This document shows, piece after piece, positions 1 to 6,290 of a stretch of DNA of 6,345 nucleotides (positions are counted from its first letter, which is position 1; each line of letters starts with the position of its first letter). The stretch covers positions 1-6,345 of the forward strand of contig CAMPJY010000138.1 of NCBI GenBank assembly GCA_946887025.1, given 5' to 3'. Origin of the DNA: an uncultured Salinimicrobium sp. Its GTDB lineage: Bacteria; Bacteroidota; Bacteroidia; Flavobacteriales; Flavobacteriaceae. The notes beneath the pieces are model-generated. The model worked only from the letters and a program-made list of their open reading frames with translations, had not been told where the DNA came from and did not search any database. The position numbers and the translations under genes are program-made.

Positions 1-234
1 TTCAAAACCTACCCAAAATGGATCTTTCTGAATATCCGCCTCGACCTCCGGCCCGATGACTAATCGAAGGTTCTGAAATTCCGCAGTACCCATATCCCAT
101 TCCACCTCCTGTGGGTAAGGAATAAGTTTTACGGGTGCCTCTTCCAGCTCTTCCACGCTGAACTTGGCCTGGAATTCCTGCTGGGCATGAGCCAGATTCA
201 GTACCAGAAGAAAAAGAAGCAGTAAATAATTTTT
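1..234 (-). CDS. Secreted GH20 beta-N-acetylhexosaminidase, N-terminal fragment (cut by window edge; no normal start codon)
   Basis: GH20 enzymes remove terminal beta-linked GlcNAc or GalNAc from glycans. Seen: 78 open codons run to the window edge. They begin with a hydrophobic signal peptide, KNYLLLLFLLVLNLAHA, with probable cleavage after AHA before QQEF. The mature start contains KLIPYPQEVEW followed by a Gly and a hydrophobic stretch (LRLVIGPEVEAD). This is the recognisable opening of the GH20 N-terminal (GH20b) domain; the catalytic barrel would lie beyond the window. The reading frame is blocked by TAA at 235-237 and has no ATG, GTG or TTG before the signal peptide, so the coordinates mark the open frame, not a confirmed start. 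A longer overlapping frame (2-355) reads through the same DNA but gives Gly/Arg/Ser-rich, non-protein-like sequence and was not chosen. The gene lies downstream of the terminator that follows the susD-like gene. A beta-hexosaminidase fits a sialoglycan locus. Family assignment rests on about 45 mature residues. Confidence 0.62.
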
Positions 235-313
235 TTATGATATAAGTTTTAATCGTTTTTAAGAATTTTCTTTCCCCCTTGCTGTAATATAGAAAAAGTA
301 GCCGGTCATAATG

Positions 314-339
314 AAAAAAGGGACCGCCGAAGCGATCCC
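314..339 (-). terminator. Rho-independent terminator after the susD-like gene
   Basis: On the minus strand an 8-bp stem (GGGATCGC paired with GCGGTCCC, one G-U wobble) closes on a TTCG tetraloop flanked by C and G, the very stable UUCG arrangement. It is followed directly by six T residues (314-319). The hairpin begins 24 nt after the susD stop codon. There is no T-run on the plus-strand side, so it acts in the minus direction only. It should end most transcripts coming from nanA/susC/susD and separate them from the GH20 gene. Confidence 0.88.
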
Positions 340-363
340 AATTCACACGTAACAAACCAAAAA

Positions 364-1866
364 TTAATCGTAACCCGGAGTCTGCTCCAGTAAATCATTA
401 TTAGCCATCATATCCTGGGTGATAGGCAGAACAAGTTTGTAGGCTTCGCTCGCGTCCAGGGTTTCCACCTCCTGGAACACAAATTCATTGCCTGCTCTCC
501 TAAGATCCCACCAGCGTTTGCCTTCCCCGACAAATTCTTTAAGTCGCTCGTTAAGAATGGCATTCATGTTCTCAGTTTCGGTACCTCCGGTATAAGCATG
601 AACAGCCGGATCGTAATCCGCTCCATAAGCCCGTTCCCTGATAAGGTTAATCTCCGTTGAAGGATCCTCACCCAATCTTGTCTTGGCTTCCGCAAGAAGT
701 AGAATCACATCAGCATATCTGTAGATCGGCACATCGTTATTAGATAATCTTGAACCTGCTTCCACAACCCCAAGGAATTTACTCAGAATTGAGGCCTGAT
801 ATCCATCCTCATCAAAAGGAATATGTCCGGCGTCGTTGTTGTATAAACGAATGAAGGTGGCGTCCCTTCTGTCGTCCAACGGATCGTCAAGAACCGTCAA
901 CAACTTTACTGAAGGGCCGTAGCGGTTTCCACCATTAGCTACAAAATCCGCCATGGAGTTCCCACGGTCATCCCAGGTGGCATTGATTTCAGTAGACCTT
1001 CCGGTGAAAACACCGTAAAAGTTACCCGCCTGATCCTGGGTGAAGTCCACTTTAAAGATAAACTCCTCGTTATTCTCATTTTCTTCTCCCCACAGGTCGT
1101 CATAATCTTCCACCAGAGAGAAGCCCATTCCCTGAACCTCTTCCAGGGCAGCCTTGGCCTCAGCAAAATCGGCCTGGCCTCCTCCTAAAAGATTTCCGCT
1201 CCAGATGTAGGCATCCCCTTTCAAGGTAAGGGTAGCAGCTCTGGACCAATACTCCTTGCTTCCATTCCAGAAGTCATTGTTACCAGCAAAGGCAGCCAGG
1301 GAACTTTCAATATCCGACTTAACCTGATTCATAACCTCTTCCTCTGAAGACCTGGCCTTAGCCAGTTGGGAAGGATCAAAATCCAGCAGGGGTTCTGTGG
1401 TAATAGGTACTCCTCCCCATGTTTTCAGCATGGTGTAGTACATATAAGCCCTCAGCCCGTAGACCTGTCCGATCATATGCTGTTTCTCAGTTTCATTTTT
1501 AAATTCCACTCCTTCAATATTGTAAAGGAAGTCATTGATATGGTGCATATATCCATAGAATCCGGCCCAGTTCGCATAAGGCACGATGGTGGAGCTGATG
1601 TTGTTGTCGATCAGATTCACATCATTTGGCGATTCAAAGGTCTTGCCTCCCCAAAGATCGGAACGCAGTTCTCCCATTCCCCAGAAAGTACCCAGCCGGG
1701 CCCTGAAGTTTGCATACAACCCGATGTGCGCAGCTCTTGCGGCCTCCTCGGTATCCCAGAATCCGTTATAGGTAAGGATACTGTCGGGTTTCAGTTCTAT
1801 TTCCTTGTCACAGGCAGCGGTAAATCCTAACACTACCAGTAAAGCTATTATTTTAAATTTTCTCAT
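364..1866 (-). CDS. SusD/RagB-family glycan-binding outer-membrane lipoprotein (sialic-acid locus, NanU-like candidate)
   Basis: This 500-residue protein is the surface lipoprotein that caps its SusC partner and holds the ligand for import. Seen: a signal peptide with a lipobox ending at Cys19 (GFTAAC), followed by DKEIE, an acidic stretch typical of Bacteroidetes surface-exported lipoproteins. The N-terminal part (roughly 25-290) has SusD-type helical repeat sequence, including YGLRAYMYYTMLKTWGGVP near 136-154. The C-terminal SusD/RagB signatures follow: YRYADVILLLAEAKTRLG, then an ERLKEFVGEGKRWWDLRR block at about 440-457, and the ending LVLPITQDMMANNDLLEQTPGYD. The length and ending are normal, so the gene is intact. 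The ATG lies 10 bp after the susC stop, so the two are surely cotranscribed. It lacks its own visible Shine-Dalgarno, as is common in this phylum. The ligand cannot be read from the sequence; sialic acid or a sialylated glycan is inferred from nanA. The NanU comparison (Tannerella/Bacteroides) is by context only. Confidence 0.95.
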   Translation of the reverse strand: MRKFKIIALLVVLGFTAACDKEIELKPDSILTYNGFWDTEEAARAAHIGLYANFRARLGTFWGMGELRSDLWGGKTFESPNDVNLIDNNISSTIVPYANWAGFYGYMHHINDFLYNIEGVEFKNETEKQHMIGQVYGLRAYMYYTMLKTWGGVPITTEPLLDFDPSQLAKARSSEEEVMNQVKSDIESSLAAFAGNNDFWNGSKEYWSRAATLTLKGDAYIWSGNLLGGGQADFAEAKAALEEVQGMGFSLVEDYDDLWGEENENNEEFIFKVDFTQDQAGNFYGVFTGRSTEINATWDDRGNSMADFVANGGNRYGPSVKLLTVLDDPLDDRRDATFIRLYNNDAGHIPFDEDGYQASILSKFLGVVEAGSRLSNNDVPIYRYADVILLLAEAKTRLGEDPSTEINLIRERAYGADYDPAVHAYTGGTETENMNAILNERLKEFVGEGKRWWDLRRAGNEFVFQEVETLDASEAYKLVLPITQDMMANNDLLEQTPGYD

Positions 1867-1876
1867 GATATTAATA

Positions 1877-4800
1877 TTAGAAGATTACGTTCACACCTAA
1901 GGTTAGTGTCTTTGGCAGCGGATATCTTCCGTCATCTATTCCACCATTCTCGGGAGAATTCCCGGAATAGTCATTAAAATAGGCCAGGTTACCACCAGTC
2001 GCATAAAGCCTCAGGTCCTGAAACCAGTCATTGAAGTTCTCCCCCTGAAGGGTATAGCTCAAAGTCACCTCTCTCAGGGCAAGATAATCCCCCTTCTCCC
2101 AGTATCTGGAGCTGCTGGAGTACTGTCCGCCTCCGTGACGGTGATTGCTCTGTGGGTCGGTGAAGTCGAAACGAGGCACATCAGTATTGGTGTTTTCAGG
2201 AGTCCAGGTATCAAGAATCTCGGTGGTCCAGTTCTGGTTCCCCTGCACCTGGCTCATCCCACGTACCCTGGTGTTGTTCAGGATCATGTGACCTAGCGCA
2301 AAGTCAGTCTTCACGAACAGGTTGAAGTTCTTCCAGCTTAGGTCAGAGGTGAAACCTCCAAAAAGATCCGGAGTAACTCTGCCTAAAACCACGCGGTCGC
2401 GGTAATCGATGATATTGTCTCCATTGACGTCTTTCCAACGAGCATCTCCAAGCTGCTGTAGCGAAGGATTTCTGGCAAAAGCCACGGTTCTCCCTGCATC
2501 AGCATCAAGGTCAGCCTGCGTCTGATATACCCCCTCCTGAACATAAGCGGTTACAAGATCAGTCCCTACACGCTGTCCTTCCTGTAAACCTCCAACATAT
2601 TGGGTTTCCCCGGTTGCAGGATCGTAAACCTCGATTCCTCCCTGACGGTTGTTCTCCACTCCATTATCCGGAAGGTCTTTAGCATAACTTTTTTGGGTAA
2701 AATAAGTACCTCCTACATTCCAGTTCCAGTCTTCTGTGTTAATTACAGTGGCATTGAGTTCAAGTTCAAACCCGCGGTTCTGCAGAGTTCCATTGTTGGT
2801 AAGGATGGAGCTGAAACCTGTCCACTGAGGTAGGGTAAGGTTAGCCAGTTTATCATCCACATTCCTGATGAAATAATCCGCAAGGAAATTCACCCTGTCA
2901 TTAAAGAGTCCCACATCCAATCCCATGTTAAGGGTAGTGGATCTTTCCCACTTCAGGTTCATGGTCGGAAGATTGGTATTGGCATATCCTGTTTGAGTAT
3001 CGTAAACTGATGTTTCTGAATACAGACCAAAGATTCCGAAGTTGCTGAGGACATCAATATTCCCATTCACCCCGTAACTTACCCTGGGCTTCAATCGGCT
3101 CACCACATCAGCAAGGGCAGATTCCTGGTAGAAATTCTCATTGTGAATGTTCCATCCCACGGAAGCTCCCGGGAAAAAGTCGTATTTGTTGTTTCCAAGT
3201 CGGGACGCCCCATCACGACGGAAGGTCAATCCTACAAGATACCTGTCATCATAATCGTAGTTCAGCTGTCCAAAAACAGAAGCAATGGCATATTTGTCTC
3301 TAAAGGAAGAAGGAACTCCATTAGCCTCGGCTCCCGCATTTAGCGTGGGGATCAGGTCAGTGGGAGAAAGCCTGGTTCCGGCAGAGCTGGAAAAATAATC
3401 TTCCCTGAAAAGTTCCCCTCCAAGCATCACATCCACATTGTGGTCTTCAGCAAAAGTATTCTTGTAGCTCACGATGGAAGTAAGCTGATTCCTCAGAGTT
3501 CTCTGATGACTTACTGCTGCATTCCTGGAAGTATTTACTGAACCTCCATCCTGATAAGCTTTGTTGAAGCTCTCGTTGGAGTTGTTCACGGTGAAATGAG
3601 AACCTCTCACCATCAGGTTAAAGTTCTTCAAAAATTCCCAGTCAAACTGTACGGAAGATGTTAGACGCTGCTCCAGGTTCTCCCTTAGGAATTTGTCGTG
3701 ATAGTAAAGCGGGTTTCCAAAAGAAAGATTGGTTCCCGGATTTGGTTCTTCAGAAAGAGTACCATCAGGATTATTGTTATAGATCCTGGATGTGGGCGGC
3801 TGTCCCGCAGCCCTCTGGAATACCCAAAAATCGTTATTAAGATAGGTGCCGGCTATGCTTGAATGCGCGTAGATCATATTCGCAGAAACCTTGAAGCTAT
3901 CGGTAAGATTATAGGAAGCATTAAAGGTTCCGGAATATCTTTCGAAGCCAGAGCCAAATACAAGACCTTTATCATCCAGGTATCCAAGTCCAAGGTAGAA
4001 TTTACCATTTTCATTTCCTCCATCGAAGGAGATCGAATGGTCACTGGCATAGGAATCCTGGAAGAAAAGTTCACTCATATCATTTTCCATGAAAATAAGT
4101 TCCCTTGAAGGATCAACAGGATCCACAATTGTACTCCAGCCTGGTTGTCCCAGAAGGTAACGGTTCTCATCGCTTAGGATCATGGTGGTAAAAGGCGAGT
4201 TGGTAGTGTTGTTTCCAACCCCCATGGCCTGCGGCCCTGTTAAGAAGCCGTTGAACTGTCCTCCGATAATAGGATAAGTATTCACGATAGCTTGCCTGTT
4301 ATACGCAATGAAATCAGCAGCGCCCAGGTAATTATCTGTTTCCCTTCTTTCATTGATGGTATACCGATGACGGTAGGTGATATTGGTCTTACCTACCTGT
4401 CCTCGCTTTGTGGTCACAAGGATAACTCCGTTTGCCGCTCTTGCTCCATAAACAGCAGTGGAAGCAGCATCCTTAAGTACCTCTATCGAGGCAATATCAT
4501 CTGAGTTCAGCGCATAGAAGGATCCGGGAACTCCATCGATCAGAACAAGCGGAGATCCACCTCCTCCGAAATTGGTCCCTCCCCTTAAAGTAATAGAAGG
4601 AGTTGAACCCGGTTGTCCGGTATTCTGGGTCACCCGAAGTCCTGCAATGGTTCCCTGAAGTGCGGTTGCAGCATTCGATCTGGGCGCACTCTTCAGAACT
4701 TTAGTGTCAAGCTTTGAAATTGAGGTCGCCATGGTGCTACGGGTTTGGGTAGAATAACCTGTGACCACCACCTCGTCAAGAGCAGAAGTGGCCTGCTCCA

Positions 4801-5152
4801 GAGTCACATTAATGGTCGCCTGGTTTCCAACTTCGATTTCCTGCACCTCAAAACCGATGTAGCTGAACACCAGCACATCTTCCGGCCCGGCTTCAATGGA
4901 GTAATTTCCGTCAAAATCAGTCTGCACCCCTTCCGAGGTGTTTTTAACCAGGATATTCACACCCGGCATAGGCATTCCTGTTCCATCGGTCACCTGACCG
5001 GTAATTTCTCGTACCTGAGCCTGAAGCGGCACAGCAAATAACGTCAGGAGGAAGATTATGAATAATCTTTTCCCTCCCATCTTCTTTATCCGGGAAAGTT
5101 CCAGATTCCTCCGAAACCCGGACAACGCAAACGATTGCGGGATAACATTCAT
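1877..5152 (-). CDS. SusC/RagA-family TonB-dependent outer-membrane transporter (sialic-acid locus, NanO-like candidate)
   Basis: This 1091-residue outer-membrane channel imports a glycan using TonB energy. Domains in order: a signal peptide ending near Ala45 (LFAVPLQA before Q46); a carboxypeptidase-D-regulatory-like beta-sandwich at about 48-120 (REITGQVTDGTGMPMPGVN to INVTLE); a TonB box at about 125-133 (LDEVVVTGY); a plug domain at about 150-250 with the SusC hallmark IEVLKDAASTAVYGARAANG; then a beta-barrel from about 255 to the C-terminus. Near the end are the family motif WKDVNGDNIIDYRDRVVLG, a YLALREVTLSYTL strand, and a terminal GRYPLPKTLTLGVNVIF whose last Phe suits Bam-dependent barrel assembly. 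The gene is intact. Start choice is uncertain: ATG at 5152 has an A-rich leader, while an in-frame ATG at 5080 (Met25, MGGKRLFIIF) gives a more ordinary signal peptide. It forms an operon with the susD-like gene 10 bp downstream. An operator copy lies about 57 bp upstream. The substrate is inferred from nanA. Confidence 0.96.
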   Translation of the reverse strand: MNVIPQSFALSGFRRNLELSRIKKMGGKRLFIIFLLTLFAVPLQAQVREITGQVTDGTGMPMPGVNILVKNTSEGVQTDFDGNYSIEAGPEDVLVFSYIGFEVQEIEVGNQATINVTLEQATSALDEVVVTGYSTQTRSTMATSISKLDTKVLKSAPRSNAATALQGTIAGLRVTQNTGQPGSTPSITLRGGTNFGGGGSPLVLIDGVPGSFYALNSDDIASIEVLKDAASTAVYGARAANGVILVTTKRGQVGKTNITYRHRYTINERRETDNYLGAADFIAYNRQAIVNTYPIIGGQFNGFLTGPQAMGVGNNTTNSPFTTMILSDENRYLLGQPGWSTIVDPVDPSRELIFMENDMSELFFQDSYASDHSISFDGGNENGKFYLGLGYLDDKGLVFGSGFERYSGTFNASYNLTDSFKVSANMIYAHSSIAGTYLNNDFWVFQRAAGQPPTSRIYNNNPDGTLSEEPNPGTNLSFGNPLYYHDKFLRENLEQRLTSSVQFDWEFLKNFNLMVRGSHFTVNNSNESFNKAYQDGGSVNTSRNAAVSHQRTLRNQLTSIVSYKNTFAEDHNVDVMLGGELFREDYFSSSAGTRLSPTDLIPTLNAGAEANGVPSSFRDKYAIASVFGQLNYDYDDRYLVGLTFRRDGASRLGNNKYDFFPGASVGWNIHNENFYQESALADVVSRLKPRVSYGVNGNIDVLSNFGIFGLYSETSVYDTQTGYANTNLPTMNLKWERSTTLNMGLDVGLFNDRVNFLADYFIRNVDDKLANLTLPQWTGFSSILTNNGTLQNRGFELELNATVINTEDWNWNVGGTYFTQKSYAKDLPDNGVENNRQGGIEVYDPATGETQYVGGLQEGQRVGTDLVTAYVQEGVYQTQADLDADAGRTVAFARNPSLQQLGDARWKDVNGDNIIDYRDRVVLGRVTPDLFGGFTSDLSWKNFNLFVKTDFALGHMILNNTRVRGMSQVQGNQNWTTEILDTWTPENTNTDVPRFDFTDPQSNHRHGGGQYSSSSRYWEKGDYLALREVTLSYTLQGENFNDWFQDLRLYATGGNLAYFNDYSGNSPENGGIDDGRYPLPKTLTLGVNVIF

Positions 5153-5189
5153 TGTTTTTAGTTTTTAATTAGTTGTTTCTGGTTGGGTT

Positions 5190-5237
5190 GCAATATAAAA
5201 AATTTGTGTTATGTATAACATAATGAGACAAAAAATA
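5190..5237 (-). promoter_or_regulatory. Candidate promoter region for susC-susD (two possible -7 elements)
   Basis: The gap between nanA and susC is strongly AT-rich. Two near-matches to the Bacteroidetes -7 consensus TAnnTTTG are visible on the minus strand: TATTTTTTG (5229-5237, one base too long) upstream of the palindrome, and TATATTGC (5190-5197, one T short) downstream of it. Neither has a clear -33 TTG at the expected distance. Either placement would put the palindrome where a bound protein blocks initiation. Only a local promoter is inferred; the exact element is not settled. Confidence 0.35.
5207..5224. promoter_or_regulatory. Putative operator upstream of susC (copy 1 of a shared palindrome)
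   Basis: The plus strand reads TGTTATGTATAACATAAT. Its core at 5209-5223 is a perfect inverted repeat, TTATGT and ACATAA separated by three bases. The same 18-mer, differing only at its two middle bases, occurs in opposite orientation just upstream of nanA. The GT-N3-AC core resembles operators of GntR (FadR-type) repressors, but the regulator itself is not in the window, so that link is inference. Confidence 0.65.
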
Positions 5238-5249
5238 TTTAATATAAAT

Positions 5250-6146
5250 TTAATGTTGAGAATATAAACCCTTAAGACCCTGACGGTCAAGGGAATCCTT
5301 CGTATCTCGGAGCTGTTCAGCAGATAAAGTGGTGTGAGGGTAACGTGAAGGTCCACAGTCAACTCCTAATAATTTCATAAAACTTTTCCCTGCTCCATTA
5401 AAGCCGCCTTGTGCAGCAAGAGTCTCGACGAAATGGATAGCCAGGGACTGTAACCTATTGGCTTCTGCCCTGTCACCTTCTTCAAAAGCCTTATAAACCC
5501 TTTTATACAAAGGCGTCAGCTGATTATAGGTACTCCCTACCCAGCCTTTGGCTCCTAAGGCCAGACTGGAAATGAAAGCCTCATCCACCCCGAAAAAGAT
5601 ATTGAGCTCCGGTTGAGCCATGTTCAGTTTCTGATATTCCACCGCATTGTTCTCGGTAAATTTTACACCTGCAAAATTCGGGATCTGCTCCACTGCCTTT
5701 CGGGAGAAGCTGACCATATCAAAATTAACTCCGGTGAGGGCTGGCAAATGATAGTAATAGAATGGTAATGCTGCTGCCTCTGCAATGGCCTTACAGTATT
5801 CCAGAAGCATATCAGCATTGGCAGGTCCAAAATAAAAGGGAGCAATGGCTGAAACGGCGTCCGCTCTGCCATTTGAATGCGCCGCGAGTTCCACGGCTTC
5901 CCGCAGACCGGTATGCCCAACGTGGTTAATCAGTTTAATATCATCCGATTTATATTGGCTCCAGGCTTCCAGAAGTTCCTTGCGTTCCGGAGTGCTAAGG
6001 GAAACGAAGTCCCCGGTTGATCCGTTAATAAAGACCCCGTTTATATTGTTTTTGCTAATAAATTTTGCGTAGTCCTCCACTCTTGCCGGATTTAGATCCA
6101 GATTTTCCTTCATGGGAGCATAAGTGGCTGCAATAAGATTTTTCAT
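5250..6146 (-). CDS. nanA: N-acetylneuraminate lyase (sialic acid aldolase)
   Basis: This cytoplasmic class I aldolase of the DHDPS/NAL superfamily cleaves Neu5Ac to N-acetylmannosamine and pyruvate. Seen in the 298-residue TIM-barrel protein: the carboxylate-binding motif GSTGD at 42-46 (Ser43, Thr44); the catalytic Tyr132 in FYYYHLPALTGV; the Schiff-base Lys162 in GVKFTENN; and the lyase-specific block FGVDEAF at 185-191 (Asp188, Glu189) followed by GSTYN with Ser205. The last block separates sialic-acid lyases from dihydrodipicolinate synthases. From memory, the LPFYYYH-PALTGV and FGVDE stretches are closer to animal and Bacteroides lyases than to E. coli NanA. One oddity is Asp46 where the family motif normally has Glu. 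Length is normal and the gene is intact. The ATG at 6146 is the obvious start; the leader is AT-rich without Shine-Dalgarno. It is the first gene of the visible cluster, 97 bp before susC, and has its own promoter and operator. Confidence 0.95.
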   Translation of the reverse strand: MKNLIAATYAPMKENLDLNPARVEDYAKFISKNNINGVFINGSTGDFVSLSTPERKELLEAWSQYKSDDIKLINHVGHTGLREAVELAAHSNGRADAVSAIAPFYFGPANADMLLEYCKAIAEAAALPFYYYHLPALTGVNFDMVSFSRKAVEQIPNFAGVKFTENNAVEYQKLNMAQPELNIFFGVDEAFISSLALGAKGWVGSTYNQLTPLYKRVYKAFEEGDRAEANRLQSLAIHFVETLAAQGGFNGAGKSFMKLLGVDCGPSRYPHTTLSAEQLRDTKDSLDRQGLKGLYSQH

Positions 6147-6153
6147 TATAAGT

Positions 6154-6171
6154 ATTATGTATTACATAACA
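6154..6171. promoter_or_regulatory. Putative operator upstream of nanA (copy 2 of the shared palindrome)
   Basis: The minus strand reads TGTTATGTAATACATAAT. The perfect inverted-repeat core, TTATGT-N3-ACATAA, spans 6155-6169 and ends 8 bp before the nanA start codon. It overlaps the last base of the predicted -7 element and covers the likely transcription start, the classic position for a repressor. It matches 16 of 18 bases of the copy before susC. Confidence 0.68.
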
Positions 6172-6200
6172 AATATATTATTAATTATTTCCTAAAGAAA
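6170..6200 (-). promoter_or_regulatory. Predicted nanA promoter (Bacteroidetes sigma-A type)
   Basis: On the minus strand TATATTTG (6170-6177) is an exact match to the Bacteroidetes -7 consensus TAnnTTTG. A weak -33 candidate, TTTC in place of TTTG, lies 19 nt upstream (6197-6200). Transcription would start within the adjacent palindrome, giving a 5' leader of roughly 15-22 nt. The surrounding DNA is very AT-rich, so a chance match to the -7 element is possible. Confidence 0.5.
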
Positions 6201-6290
6201 TTATTTGAAAGAAATTTTATAAGGTTTTAGAAAATGAGTAGCGTATTTCAATCAAGAAGCACAATGCAAAAGCCTGATCAGGGGTGGATC

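Noticed and set aside
229..247. Possible third operator before the GH20 gene (TTATATCATAA)
   Set aside because: It has only 4-bp arms and lacks the GT...AC core shared by the two good copies, so it is probably background in AT-rich DNA.
2..355. Long minus-strand frame (117 codons) overlapping the GH20 fragment
   Set aside because: It runs through the terminator hairpin, starts from a TTG inside the susD 3' region and yields Gly/Arg/Ser-rich sequence, while the frame shifted by one base gives a signal peptide plus a GH20-type motif.
1366..1830. Plus-strand open frame of 154 codons antisense to the susD-like gene
   Set aside because: It lies wholly opposite a strongly supported SusD coding region and shows no recognisable domain or start signals; it is a shadow frame.
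3863..4108. Overlapping plus and minus open frames within the susC-like gene
   Set aside because: They sit inside the continuous SusC beta-barrel coding frame and encode nothing recognisable.
5225..5255. Possible terminator after nanA (weak ATTTA/TAAAT hairpin followed by T-rich DNA)
   Set aside because: The stem is five A-U pairs with no G-C pair, too unstable to act as an intrinsic terminator; read-through from nanA into susC remains possible.
6273..6282. Perfect 10-bp palindrome CCTGATCAGG next to the repeat array
   Set aside because: It is short, single-copy, not followed by a T-run and lacks a partner elsewhere in the window; chance is adequate.
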